Origin: Sthenelais limicola | Taxonomy: Eukaryota; Annelida; Polychaeta; Phyllodocida; Sigalionidae | DNA: 64,000 bases | Reading direction: 5' to 3' | Assembly (NCBI GenBank): GCA_942159475.1 | Contig: OW804094.1 | Location: 57,780,966 to 57,844,965, forward strand | Shown here: positions 1 through 34,900 of the stretch, piece by piece | How positions within the stretch are numbered: position 1 is the stretch's first letter | Layout: the number at the start of each line of letters is the position of its first letter | Made by a program: the position numbers and the translations under genes | Notes under the pieces: model-generated | What the model saw: the letters and a program-made list of their open reading frames with translations, nothing else | Told to the model about the DNA's origin: nothing | Database searches by the model: none

Positions 1-565
1 ATAGTCAATAAAAAAGTCAGAAAAGTCAAAATAGTTAATATTTCATGATACCAAGAGTAATTAGAGACAACCGATAGTATTCCTCTAAGCCAACTTATCC
101 ACCGCAACTGTTAGACTAAAATTAGTTAGTTAAAATGTTATAATAAAATTATCATTTTAGTATTTTCCATTGATTTCATGATTCTACAAAAAATAACACC
201 ACATGTACTATCCCAGTTAGACAGGCCAATGGGCGAGACTATATAGACTTAGCACAGCTGTAGATACGTCCCAACTGCCCTTCTGCTAAATAATTAAACT
301 GTTAAACCGTAACTGTTAGCATAAATCTGTCCCGTTAGGATCGTGAGATCCACTAAAACTGTTAGAGTTATGACTGTCGGCTGCTGACTTGTATTTCAAC
401 CTATGTTCGACAATTTTAGGATGTATCTTGCAAATTTCATGCTCATATCATAGCTACTCGCTTTACCGCCGTCTGATGGATTACCAGTGTACTGTAACTC
501 TTTTAGTCTCGGTACATACCACAGCTCAACATTTTTTTTCATTTTTTGCTATCTTTCCCCTACAG
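1..565. other. BRD8 intron with minisatellite scrap at its left edge
   Basis: This is intronic sequence ending in the acceptor at 564-565. The first 40 bases repeat AGTCA-type words of the same kind as the minisatellite at 39.37-39.63 kb. I see no coding signal; short open frames here do not resemble proteins. Confidence 0.6.
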
Positions 566-743
566 GCCTATGGATCTGTCTGCCATTAAGAAGAATATAG
601 AAAGCGGTGCTATAAGAACCACGGCGGAGTTCCAGAGAGATATGATGCTCATGTTCACGAACGCTATAATGTATAACAACTCCGATCATGACGTCTACAA
701 TATGGCTGTGGAAATGTACAACGATGTCATGATTCACATTGAG
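566..743 (+). CDS. BRD8: BRD8 exon encoding the bromodomain C-terminal half
   Basis: The acceptor is TCCCCTACAG and the donor is GAG|GTAAGT, which is near-perfect. The exon encodes helices B and C of the bromodomain, including the PMDL, AEFQRD and YNNSDHD motifs. It enters on the third base of an arginine codon and leaves in phase 0. Confidence 0.88.
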
Positions 744-2245
744 GTAAGTTGAAATCATTCATCATAGATAGAAGCGTTTATTGCGTTTTCATGTTTGATT
801 AGATCTATACATTAAGTAACTTTTGTGATTCAGTATTTAGTGCGAACAGGAATGATTTTTTAATATTAGTACTCTGTGGTGCTGTCAGTGTGTTACTAAC
901 ACATTTTGTCAGGTGTGTTCATTCTAATATTATAACAGCTGCTATATTAGCAGCTTTCTTTAATCCTTATGCTCGCCCACTGCCTGGGTCATTTGTATGG
1001 GTGCCAGTGAGGGCGTAAAACAAACTATAGAACTGCTTAGACAGGCATGTAGAAAGGGTTCTGTATAAGTGTATGTTTATTATGCAAATAATTAATATAT
1101 TCAATATTATCATTTTTCAGCAATACGTTAACACACAAATGATGGTTCAAAGTGAAGGCACCAAGATTCTTCGGCAGTCAAGGCGATCAGAAGCCAGCAT
1201 GAGCGACAAGGTTTGTCTTCTTAGTCCTAGTCACAATTAGTCCAACGACGACATTAATCTGTAGCTGGTGATGTGTAGCTGAGTTTTACATCAGTTCAGT
1301 CTTGTCCATATTGTTTAAATATAAAGATTATTGGAATTACAATGATAATGCGATTAGAGATATCATTAAATTTAGTGTGTCAGATTGCTTACGCGGACAA
1401 ATCAAGTCCAATAAATTTTCGATTATGACAGAAAGTTCCATTCTATATTTATTATATATGCATACAATTTGATCAAATATCATGTGTAAATCATCAGATA
1501 GCACTGGAAACGTAGCTGACTCGGTGAAAAAAGTCTCAGAGACAGTGCGAGCAGCCCCATCTCTGTAGGTCTATGGCTATGCATATGGATTTGTTGACGT
1601 GTTTCTCAGAGACCCAAAGCCGCTTGTCTAAGTTAATTTCATACTACATTGAACTATGAAATTAAGAACTTAAATAAGCTCATTCGGATCTCTGCGAAGC
1701 ACGCCAACAAACTGTGGAGGTTATTTTTAGACAACTACATTTGTACCATATGGGTATTTTTATTGCATCCCACGTATTGCACCTCTCAATGGGAATGCAC
1801 ATATAATAAATGTGTATTCTGTTCAATTTGACACCAACTCTTTGGGGGATTTTATATGAAAGGGAGATAGGAATGAAAAAAGTAGAAGGATATAGTAAAT
1901 AGTAGAAGATGATTGAAATAAGATTATTGGTTCTACATATATTCTTCCACAAAGAAAAAGAGCATTTCTTAGACAGTATCGTTCCTAGTCTGCATTGCGT
2001 CGCGCATTCCTTTACCAAATGATACTTTTGTTTCTTCTGGTGTCTAAATCACTAGCCAAATACTCGCCGAGGAGAAACCATGTTAACTTATTGTTACTTC
2101 AAATGTGCTCATTATTAATATTTTCTCTATGTTCCCCCATTTATGGTAGGAAATTCTTAAATTCCAGGAAGATGACCCTAAAAAGCGCAAGCCTTCTACA
2201 GAATTGGATCACTCACACGGGGGGAAATCAAAGAGAAAGAAGTAA
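566..2245 (+). CDS. BRD8: Bromodomain-containing protein 8, 3' part (three terminal exons, partial)
   Basis: BRD8 is a bromodomain subunit of the NuA4/TIP60 histone acetyltransferase complex and acts in the nucleus on acetylated chromatin. I read three exons at 566-743, 1121-1210 and 2150-2245, all bounded by AG and GT. The first begins on the last base of a codon and the next two are in phase 0. The first gives the second half of a bromodomain (RPMDLSAIKKNIESG, then the conserved YNNSDHDVYNMA segment with the acetyl-lysine-contacting asparagine), which closely resembles BRD8 bromodomains. The last exon ends in a Lys/Arg-rich tail (SKRKK) and a TAA at 2243-2245. The 5' part lies outside the window. 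The ortholog call rests on remembered family similarity. The tail after the bromodomain is short, so this looks like a BRD8 with one C-terminal bromodomain. Confidence 0.85.
1121..1210 (+). CDS. BRD8: BRD8 penultimate exon
   Basis: This exon is 90 bp in phase 0/0, with acceptor CATTTTTCAG and donor AAG|GTTTGT. It encodes 30 residues that start QYVNTQMMVQSEG, matching the linker that follows the BRD8 bromodomain, and then a basic stretch (RQSRRSEA). Confidence 0.8.
2150..2245 (+). CDS. BRD8: BRD8 terminal exon
   Basis: After the acceptor at 2148-2149 the phase-0 frame reads 31 residues, beginning EILKFQEDDPKKRK, to TAA at 2243-2245. It is basic and lysine-rich and resembles a nuclear localisation tail. 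Support is the splice site, phase agreement and position. I do not recognise the residues themselves as a conserved domain. Confidence 0.68.
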   Translation, partial: EILKFQEDDPKKRKPSTELDHSHGGKSKRKK

Positions 2246-2830
2246 ATGGCAGAAAAAAGTTAATGCGAGTTTTCCGCGGCGCAGATTCCATATTGATGAG
2301 TGAAAGAAAGACGAATGAAATTGTGTATAATCGTATACTTATTGTATGGACAGAATTTTATAATTTTATTGTTGTATTAAGTTCATTACTTTCTTCTAAA
2401 AAAAACCTTCTCATGTGCATATATAAATTTACAACAATTTAACATGCCGACTCTTGTTTCTCATTTAGGGCCTACCTACAAGCTAGGTTATGGTAAAGAT
2501 TACTTTGTTTAGGGAGGTATAATAGTGTTTCTCCCCGCTTTGTTTCATTGATCTCGTGTATATCATACCCTAGAAATGTTTCGTAAACGATAAGTAATAA
2601 GTCGATATATATAATCTGAAGTAGGTCCTTAGATAGTCAAACAAAAATGAAACGCTCAAATTGTACCGTATGTTCTTTGGTAGGCCTATTCGCGATGTTA
2701 TGGTTCATGTATCATACATATTTACCTGGATGTTTGAAATACTTATGTGTGTTTACTGAGTACAGTACATTGATGTATGCTAGTGATAAATATAATGTGA
2801 ATATGTTAAATAAACGCCTTTCATCTTTTA
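2246..2830 (+). other. Probable BRD8 3' UTR with poly(A) signal
   Basis: This non-coding stretch follows the BRD8 stop. A canonical AATAAA at 2809-2814 would give a UTR of about 580 nt. No closer canonical signal was seen. Confidence 0.5.
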
Positions 2831-4359
2831 TTTCCCTAATTACCACAAGTTTATATCGCACCCACAGTAGGCCCCATAAACTCAAGTTAAATCAAGATGT
2901 CACTGTCCCAACAATGTGACATTTTAGTGCGGTATATATGTCAATTTTATTAAATTAATATAATGTAGCCAGGCTATTGGTTCCATAGGCTTTGTACTGT
3001 CAGAATCAATGCCGAATTTCTCAAAAACTGTTGCATGGAGAACTTTTGGAATAATATAATGCAGAGTATTAGAAATTGGAAACCGCTGTCAAAAAGTACC
3101 GTAGTGCCCTCGATGATGGAACAGAAATCATTTTCTAGCCATATTTTGAGGCTCAGCTGATGGCAGGCAACATACCGGTATCTCTAAAAAAATTAATGCG
3201 ATTTATCTAAATGAAGTCGCTTTCGTATAAACAACAAGTTTAAAACAAAAGAGTACCAACTATGTTCAATGCAGTTATGCTATACCCGAGCTTGTTTGAT
3301 CCAATCTCTGGGGGAGTAAATCGGGGAAAGGACAATAAGATGCCATAAAACCACGTTATGACAAATTTCAACTCATTAATTTATACAGAGAAATGAAAAT
3401 ATCACTAAATGTAACATTGGTCCGATTTAATTTGAAAGATTATGTGTAGAACTAAAGGCATGCTTTCAATAACTATAGGTAATTGCACTAAATAAGGCCC
3501 ATGACATGGACACTTATAGAAATATAAAATTCAACCCTTTAATCTGGAATGTGTAACTTATAATTTGGTATACTTATAACTTGAGAGCCATACTTGAGAT
3601 TTGAATTGCTTTTTTTAATTGAAATCACTGATGTAACCATGACAACCAACTAAGCATAACTATGCTCCGTTATTTGGTAATGTCATCACTCTGGCCATAT
3701 TTTGGGCTATATTTGCCGTTTAACTAGTATTCCAATTCAATTTACATTAGTTTAATTTCATTTCATTTCTTCCTAGAGCCAATTATTTGAGAATTCAATA
3801 TCTACAATACATCATATCATCAATGGAATTTGGACATCAGCCTCATGAAATAATCTGGGAGGTCTATCATTCTGATTAAAGACAAGATGTTTCCTTATAT
3901 TCAATGTCTCCCCAAACAATGCCAAAATTGGTATTTTTTTACCATTCAACCCTCAACTCCTACTGTTGTTATTCTTTGGGACAATATTGGAATCACACGT
4001 GATATATCATCAGATGCGGAAATGTGTTCATCACAACTTGCAGAGATAAAATTAGTTTTCATTATTTTTTCATGAAATGGGAGAGATTTGATTGCCACAA
4101 GATCCTTATGTTTTTACAATTTCAAAATTTTTCAGAAACAGTTGCCATGGCAACTTGACCATTAAACATAATTTCTAAAAAGTGACAGTTGTACCAAGCC
4201 GTTCCCCACATTGTAAGCTCTGATAATATATATAATTGTTCAGAACTTGTATACAAAAATAATAAGCTATTAGGGATCAATTGGAGGGATGTCTGGAAAC
4301 AATGTTTATGTATGGGCCTAGCGGTTCGGGCTATAGTTAGGGGTATATATGGGTCCCAT

Positions 4360-4690
4360 TTTTTATGTCTGTGTCTGAGTGTCGCACGATAAGACATTTT
4401 TCCATGTCCCATGTCACTTTTTAAAACAATTCAATGACGTCTCGTGTCACTTTTTAAGCAATACATTATATATATTAACGGTCGTTACAATGTCGTGTGT
4501 CGCCTGTTAAATAAATCACTGTGTCTCGTGTCTTTTTTTAATACATTTCTGGATGTCTCATGTCGAATTTTATCAGCCTTTTGGGAGCTGTGTGTGTCGC
4601 ACGTTAAGGGGAGCGTGTCGCCGTGTCGCCCGCGATTTAGCGGCCGTGTCGCGTGTCAATCGTGTCGAATTTTACCCATATGTACCCATA
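4360..4690. repeat. Degenerate GTGTCG-rich repeat
   Basis: The words GTGTCGC, TGTCTCGTGTC and TGTCGTGTGTCGC recur about ten times in 330 bp, alternating with T-rich spacers (CACTTTTTAA appears more than once). The unit is irregular. The stretch is CpG-rich compared with its surroundings. Confidence 0.5.
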
Positions 4691-5484
4691 TAGTTCGATC
4701 TTTACAAGGCTTCTCCCTTGCCTTTTCTTTCTGCAGCGCTATTCTGCCACAGTGGGAATCCCCTACACTAAATTTCCTGGTTAACAGCTGCGGGACATGG
4801 CATCTGGTATGCAAATATAGTTACGTAGTACGAAATAAACTGGAAAGAAGTTACAATAATCAAAACAATCTGAGAAAATCTGCTTAGAATCATAAATAGG
4901 TTTATGAGTAAAAATCACACAAATATATTGTTTGCGCGGTATGTACGAAACTAAAACAAAACTATATAAGCCTAGGTCAGAGGTCACGACCCATTGTCAT
5001 GGCAGTAGCAACAAACTAACAGAGGCAAGTTCAAAATCGCGCTTGAAATGTCAGTTGATTACTTCTGTGTGAAACCAAAATTGACGTGACTTACCTTGTA
5101 ACCAAGAAACACAGGTAGGTAGTCATCTTGTTTTCTGTTTCATTTCACTTGTTCGAGATATATTGCTTATTTGCTACGGGTTTATAAATTTATCGTACAT
5201 CAATCTAAGTCAAAGACAGGATAGTCAGCCGCTGAGGGGGCTCCCGCCTCATGTCGGCCGTCCGTACCTCCGCCTGTCGAGCTTAATTTGTGTTTGCGAA
5301 CCCCTAGTCTGAGTGGGCTGCAGTAGTACCTGTCACTAATATATATCATCATATCTACTGAGAATGTGTATGTCATATCTATGAAATGGTGTTACTGTTT
5401 AAATTAAAGGTAAATACCAGTGACAGTGTTTACTTAAAAAATGAATGAATCATGGAATTTTCTTTAAACTTTGCCTTTGGATTT

Positions 5485-5867
5485 AGAAAGAACATGGTTG
5501 GGGGAAACCCAAAAAGCCCCCCAAAAAACATATGTCATTGGATTAGTTTTTATTTCAGGGACCACTGAAATTTATTACTGTCCACTATAGAAATCTATGG
5601 GAAAACGGGTATTTTCTGCATTTTCCCCAATAGCATAGGATTGAATCATACGATTTTCTTTAAGTTTAAAATCTGCATTTACATTTCTGACATGTTATTC
5701 TACCCTCCCAATTAAAAAAAATAAGGGGTCATTGAATTGTATCACAATGAGCTTCCCCCATTGAAATCAATATAGTGAAGGGAAGTAAACCCATCCCTAA
5801 AACACAATATAATATGATAACATCCAGTTTTTTTGGCATTTTGTATTCCCCCAACCATGTTCTTTCT
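5485..5867. repeat. Small element flanked by a perfect 22-bp inverted repeat
   Basis: The 22 bases at 5485-5506 (starting AGAAAGAACATGG) are the exact reverse complement of 5846-5867. Imperfect pairing continues inward through A-rich and T-rich stretches. Total length is 383 bp with no coding capacity, which suits a MITE-like element. I found no target-site duplication at these boundaries, so the true ends may be slightly different. Confidence 0.5.
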
Positions 5868-7305
5868 CAATACAAATTTGAACAAAATATATTGACTTCT
5901 AGTGTTTCATGCATTAGTTCCTTGAATTCCCGCCTGCTGCAGTGCTGACAACGCTGGTACCGTGTTTATCTTTAAGAGTTAGTTAGATCAGTTTCAGTCT
6001 CTGATGACCGATTAGTTTTACTGAATGAGAACGTTTTTTCAAATCATTGGGATGTGATGAAATACATAAGGAATGCCAAACAAATCATTTTGATGCTTTA
6101 GTTTCGATGGAAGTAAGTAGAAACCCAAGTATTTAACTCGAAAATTATGCAGACTACAAGTGGGGGTAAATTCCATTGTAGAAAAAGATAGGCTTGCTCT
6201 CAGACTCCAAGAGCGACAAACCAAACACTAATTGAGTGAGAGTCCGGCCTCTCGGGCTATTGTAGTCAAGCAGTAAGAGACATCACTAAGACTTCATGAA
6301 AATTGTAAGGCTTCAAGCTAATTAGGCTACATGTTTTAAAGAAAATAAATTTTGATGTAACAGAAGATGTTTATGCCCTAAATGAATAAAAAAAAATAAT
6401 TCGCCCAATTCCATCACTGTAGCCAAGGCTTGATGGAATTACAATGGAACCACTCGAATATATCTATCTAACTTGATCTAATGTCAAGTTATGATCTCAG
6501 TGAAAATCTACCTATGGATAATGACCAAAGAGCTTACATAGTAGTTATACATGTGTCTAAGCGACGTTGCTAGAACCAAAACACAAATGATTAATTAGCT
6601 TTTGGCTACGGAACTTCGGTCCTCAGATCCTACAAATTGTGTGCAGGTGCTAACTTTGCTCAGGGTAGATTTAGCATAATTATTAGGCTAATAATAATAT
6701 CTAGGGGAAATTAGTCTTTCTTGGAATAAACTTACAGAAGCGGGATATCTTAATACAAATATGTACGCTCTCTGTTTCTGGACTGGTGGAAAATATATTT
6801 CCTAGGCCTAGATCCTCTGAGTCTCTAATAGAAATATCCAACAATTATTGACTTACTCCTACTGCTCCTGCTCCTTACTCACCGAAAAAATCGTGTATCC
6901 AAATGCAGTCTATCGGTTGAATTATTTACACTTGGACCAAGCTAGCCCCTCGAACGGATAATCATCAACTGTTTCTTATTTAATTGATCAATTAATTAAA
7001 TCATTACCTATTTTGTATCGGTGTGGTAAAATATTGTCTTGAAAAATGTCATAAAAGTTGCCTCTCTCCACCTATTTGTTCATGTATTTATTGAATCATC
7101 TATAAACAAAATATATAATACATGTACATTGTGAATAGGAAATAAATGCAACAAATACCATATTACTGGCCTGGCATACATGCATATTCCCGTGTAAACT
7201 TCCAAGAATGTCCTTTGATCTTGGATCAACATAATAGTTCAGTTTTAATCACGTTTCTTTGAAGCATATTGTTTACACAATTATAATTGGTACGAAAACC
7301 CATTA

Positions 7306-7377
7306 GCGCAAGTCTAACTCTATAACGTCAGGCCATTTGAGTTGAGAGCGCAAGTCTAACTCTCTAGCGTCAGGCCA
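7306..7377. repeat. Two-copy tandem duplication
   Basis: A roughly 29-bp unit beginning GCGCAAGTCTAACTC occurs at about 7306 and again at about 7349, with two or three differences. It lies about 400 bp upstream of the LRP2BP start region. No function is apparent. Confidence 0.6.
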
Positions 7378-8010
7378 AGTCAGGGACAAGTTCGACTGAT
7401 TATTAATCAATGACTCTCATCACTTTTAATTCACAAATCGGATGATTACACTTTACATAATTATTTACATCAAATGGCTTAATTAATCCGAATGAACTTG
7501 AGGGATTTATATCATGTTATTATCGTTGTATAAGGCTTACAAGCTTTACATGACACAAATACTGCTGTTAGCTACATGCGAACGAGCTAATGTTGGCCTT
7601 GGGGCCCTTGGGGTTACTCTGGTATTTTAAGTTGGAGAACGTAATCCCCGCGTTCAGTTGTGCGATCAAGCTGGTTGCAGCTTATAGCTTGGCTTACGTT
7701 ATTAACCATCGACTGATTTCACTTCGCATACATTTGCATCACTGCACATTACATTGAAAACCCACCTGTGGTGTCGAAATGGCAAAGAAGGTTAATTTCA
7801 TCTCTTATTTCTCTTTATTATCAATATGATATATTTGACATGATAGAATATTGTGCGATCCTACGTATTGTATTGGTCTTTCTGTTGTTTCCATAGGAGA
7901 ATACCATATGGGAGAATACCACCAAGGAAATAATGATTCATTTTCCAATATTTTTGATACAATATTATTCTTTATCATTAAATGATTTCCTTTTGCAATG
8001 TGCAAAGGTC

Positions 8011-30100
<22,090 letters not shown>

Positions 30101-31892
30101 TACCTTACCTTTCTTTAACCATCTTCTAATATTTATTTCTGAGTTGTGTCTTTATGTTCACTGTGTTTAATTTTTGTAAGCTAAATTTCTCGAGTTTGGT
30201 GGATAGACCAAACCAATGGTTCAAAAATGTTCCTGTCATAGTGTTAAGAACACAAATGATGTATGGAATGGACCCCGTTCAGTATTATATTGTGATAGTC
30301 ATTATGTTCGCTCGTAATAATTGATAATTTTCCTAACGTTAGGGTACCGAATTCATGTTAATTGTAATTTGTATTAAGTCATCATGTAGAAAGATCAATA
30401 ATTAGGATTGATTTCCACGATTGAAACACAATTCTAAGTCTTCGGTTCACGTGAATCCTGATTTATATTCAATGATAGGATAGAAGAGGTTACCTCAAGA
30501 CTCAGATGTTATGGATGTGAGAATAAGTCAATGTTTATAATCAAATTTTGTCAGTCTGGTCCAATTCCATATTTTAGTGTAGGCTACTTTTCTTGTATAT
30601 ATACAGAAATATTAACTTGCGTTTTTTTAACTTTTCATTGATTTAATTTGACATATTATCCCGTTTAGTTCACCGTGAAAGTGCTATTGACAACAAAAAA
30701 CAATAAAAAAAATTATACCATATTCTTTCATCTTATTTGTACTGGGACCAATCAAAATGACAAAATGATATCAGTTTTCATTATATTTATTAGAAATATT
30801 CATAAATAAGATACATAAATAGCTTTCGAGTTCTTAACCAAGCTACAGATTTAAGGCAGTACCACTGATCATCTAAGATCAAAATATTATAGCCTTAGGC
30901 GGCCATGCAACAGAGTGAAGATTAGACGCCCTCATTATGACGTGTTTTAAGCTCTACTAGCACACTTGGTGCCTATAGCTCGTTTATTAGACAAGTTCCA
31001 TATGCAAGTCACTTGCGTTGTACGTGCAAGAGTAAATTGTGTTTAGTTAGATAAGTATCAAGTTCCTATAATGCCTAATTGCATATGTATGTTTCAAAAT
31101 GATGGGAGCCATCCTCCCAAGTCGTAATACCAGACGAGTGTGAACGATTTGTTATTGCATCAGACGAATAAAGAATCTCCCCAATTCAACTCCAAACAGA
31201 ACCCGTCCGGCGATTATATATACAAATTTGATCATTACAATTTAGCAAATCCCACAGCTTCGATTCAAAGCACCTCAGGGAAATAGAACCTTTGTTCCTC
31301 ACATTGATGTGTATTTTCGCATTAGCTGTCAACTACCCTAGGAATATATTTACAGATTCTGGCCTTTCTAATCTAAAGGCCCGTTATGTACACTTGGTAT
31401 CTAAGGCCACAGGTCATAAGAAAATCCGACAAAGCCCTATGCATGAGTGCGTACTTGGCAGTACCCAGTAATACCTTAATATTCTTAGGCATTCCCAGGC
31501 CATTGAACAAAGCTTCTCGAAATTACTCGATCATTCTCTGGCAGTGTAATTGTATGTGTATGAACCCTAATCGCTATGTACTTGAACATAAACATGTAAT
31601 AGAAAAGTGCCGTAGTTTTAAGTTATGATCAATATTCAGTGTAAATAAGGTATCGAGCTGCTGCTTAAAATTTGACTACTCCCTTAAGTACATTTGTTAC
31701 ATACATTTAAACAATAGAGTACGTCATGAGTGTTTATGTCAACTTGTGTGTGTAGTATTGTAAGTGAAGTGAAGCACCTCAACGCCCCCAAAGGCGGTAT
31801 GACCAGGAGAATACTATATGAGACTGATTATCAACATGTTGTATGAAATGAGGCACTTGTGGTGGTTTTGTTGTGTGAATGAGATCCAGATA
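30101..31892. other. Convergent 3' UTR region of LRP2BP and TACC
   Basis: LRP2BP (+) ends at 30100 and TACC (-) ends at 31893. A plus-strand AATAAA lies at 30702-30707. Minus-strand AATAAA signals lie at 30988-30983 and 30791-30786. The two UTRs may nearly meet. No other gene seen. Confidence 0.55.
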
Positions 31893-31955
31893 TTATGTTG
31901 ACGGTTTTGAAAGGAGCTCATCACATATTGCAGCAAGCTCTTGGTTTTCATTTGT
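31893..31955 (-). CDS. TACC: TACC exon 15 (terminal)
   Basis: Acceptor TTTCTCTTCCAG, then 20 residues containing ENQELAAICDELLSK and TAA. The ENxELxxICDxL signature is the conserved end of TACC domains. Confidence 0.92.
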   Translation of the reverse strand, partial: TNENQELAAICDELLSKPST

Positions 31956-34900
31956 CTGGAAGAGAAAAACAGAATACATTAATTAACGGGCCCCGTGTAC
32001 CGATAGAATACCTTATAATATTATTATATTCAATTATATATACGGTCGAGTGCTTCAAGAATAAAATGTTTGCACTATTAGTTTGGTATACACGACAAAT
32101 TTCGAATGGTTAGACAATTAATATAAGCAATAATGAGATTTTTCGCAGAATAAAAAGTTTTGAATCAATCGAAAATCAGTGAGCCATTTGATAAATATGA
32201 TAGTGTGGTAAAATTGAAGTAGTCATAGACGTTATGGGAAAAGCTAACAATTGATAGATGGGTTATGTTACGGCCAATAATAACTAGGATTAAAGTCGTC
32301 TTTGACATCAATACTCATAACATATCAAGCATCGTAAGCATATTCCATACCTTCTGCTCAAGTGTCGATTCTAAACCCTTGACCTGTAGTTCACACTTGC
32401 GGAGAGTCGCATGCAGCCGTGTTACCTCCATCTTGTGTTCAGTCCGGTTCTTCTCTAATTCAGTTCCCAAGCTAAAGTAGAAACAAGACAATATTTATAC
32501 TGCCATTTGCTATAGTATCTTTCTATACTAAGAGGCTAGCTCAGCTGATAGCTTATCAATTAATACTGATCGTAGTTATCTTACTGCCTAAACTAATCTC
32601 ATACCTTTCTCACCAACCCAAGGTAAAATTTTGTAAACGTGTGGTTTCTCAATATCCCCAGGCGGATGTTTTAGTCCAATATATTTAGACCGCATGGAAC
32701 TAGGGTTTTAAGGCGAGAGATTCATCGGCTCTCGTGGCAATCTCGGTTTTGTTTAGCTGCCTGGCTCCATGGTGGAGCTTTTTCTAAGTGCAGGATCGAG
32801 ATGTTGATGTTATCCCATTTTTGGATTACGTCAGGGTGGTCAGAGTGTAGATGTCTGGCCACCGTAGTGTCGTGATTGTTTTTAATGGCATCCTTATGTG
32901 CTCCAAACCGAGTAACAATTGTGTTCTTGGTTTGGCCCACATATTGGATTTGGCAAGTTTGACAAGTGATGAGATAAATCAGGTTCGAGATAAATCAGCT
33001 TCCTAATGCCGGAGGCAGCTGTGGAGAACATCGCCAACACAATCAAGGATCAAGCAAGATGACAATGTGACAACGACGAGGGCGTAGAGACTGAACTGAT
33101 GAGGCCCTGTAGGGCCGAAACCACAATGACATTAGCCAAACTACAGAGAATAATAAAGCAAATGGGTAAATTCCATAATTTAAGACTTTATTTTAATCTT
33201 TGTCCCTCTTGTGTTGAAATTACGGGTCCTAGAGACACAAATAAACACATAGATTGGAGGGTAGCAAGTACATGGATACTGTTGCTAATGTTGCCGCACG
33301 TTACCCTGGTTGTTGCCAGGGGAGGACAGATGGAATGTTCGATCTGAATCCGCGCAGATTCAGTTGTGGTAGCGCAATCAGGGAACTCACATCGTCCCAA
33401 TCCAACCCAAGGTTTGCCAATTTCTATATATGGGATCACATCATTCCCCAGCCTGCTCCACCCACACCCAGATAAATCTTAGGAGTATGAGTATGATGAT
33501 TAAAATTGTGTGAAAATAAGGTAAAATAAATAGAACATGTATGTCTAGTAGGATAATATATCACTGAACGATGTTCATGAACATAAAACAGTAATATAAT
33601 TTCCATATGTTGTATGTGATATGCCATCTTGTTGAACTCAAATCATAATTTGTATTCAAGAGGGAAGTACAAGATACGTACGCTTCTAGTTTTTCTTCGG
33701 CCTTCTGTTTCAAAAGCACATTCTTTTGTTCCATTTTTTTGCACTTCACTTGAATCTCTTCCAAGGATAGCTTCAGGGAATTTTCGTTCTGGAAAATAGG
33801 AAGAGAGACAGGTTTACTAGCAAATGTCAATTGCTATCTATGGAGATGTACATGGTTGAAAAGTATTTTTTCAAAATTAAAATTTATCTGGACGGAAAAA
33901 AAGGCTCACCTTTTTGAAAACTTCTACGGTAGTTTTCAACTTCTCATAACGACGGTGAAGATCTGAGAAGGAAGCTTCAACTGACTTCAAGTCCTCTAGA
34001 GCCTGATCTCTTTCTGATGCAATGAGGTCCATGTTCTTACTATGATTTGAATCTTCTTGTATGGCTTTATCTATATTGGTTTCATATTCTTCTATGATCA
34101 TAGCCAGCTGCTCGAATTCTTTATTTTTAGCTGTAAGGTTTCGTTTATATGTGTCCCGTTCATCGCTCCACAGCTTCTCTTGGTAAAGGAACTTAGATTC
34201 CATATCCAAAGCCAGTTCCTTTTTGATACGGTTCATATCAGCTTCCGAGTACTTCATGACCTTATAGATAAACAGGAATAATAAGTGCAGGATAGTGTTT
34301 TGCCAGTGATAAACAGGAGGGACTAATATCGAACTTCAGCGAATAAAAACCATAGGCTATTACAGTACACCAAGAAAGTAGTACACAGTTGTGTCTGTAT
34401 TAGCATACTTTAATTGTTGTACTTATTCTTTAGTGTAATTCTATATTAAAACAAGAGCAAATGACGGCTGCCCGGTCAGAGCGCTACCATGTGAAAAAAC
34501 TTCAGTGTAGATCTGGTGGTTTGCCAATGTTAGTTAAATTCCGTGTATTATTGTTCGGTTGAGCTATGTGAATTATCTAGTGTGTAGACATGAATGCAGT
34601 ATAAAATACCGGTACTTTATTTTTTAATAAAAGAAGGCAGGCCCAGATGTGTTCAATAATTTCAGCCTAAACTAAAGATGACTGAAGTACAAACCTGAAT
34701 TATATCGTCGGTCACTAAATTAAATTGTTCATGTGAGACCTCAGTAGAGAAGGGTGCCTACAAGATAATGCGAAAATTGTAAGAATATATCAATAAAGAA
34801 CATCCAAAATCAACTGAAAGTCGTCTCTCTGCAAAACCCACAAACAACCCTTATTTGGTTTCTACAGTCCAAGGGAGCTCCCCCATCCTATCATAAGAAT

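Larger units (their letters stand above)
2831..7778. other. Intergenic region between BRD8 and LRP2BP
   Basis: AT-rich sequence with only short spurious open frames. It holds a degenerate GTGTCG-word repeat (4360-4690), an inverted-repeat element (5485-5867) and a 43-bp tandem duplication (7306-7377). The last part should contain the LRP2BP promoter; I see no decisive core-promoter motif. Confidence 0.5.

Noticed and set aside
33040..33180. Active hammerhead ribozyme
   Set aside because: Core strands around stem II are present, but the cleavage triplet and stems I and III could not be built. Kept only as a hammerhead-like motif.
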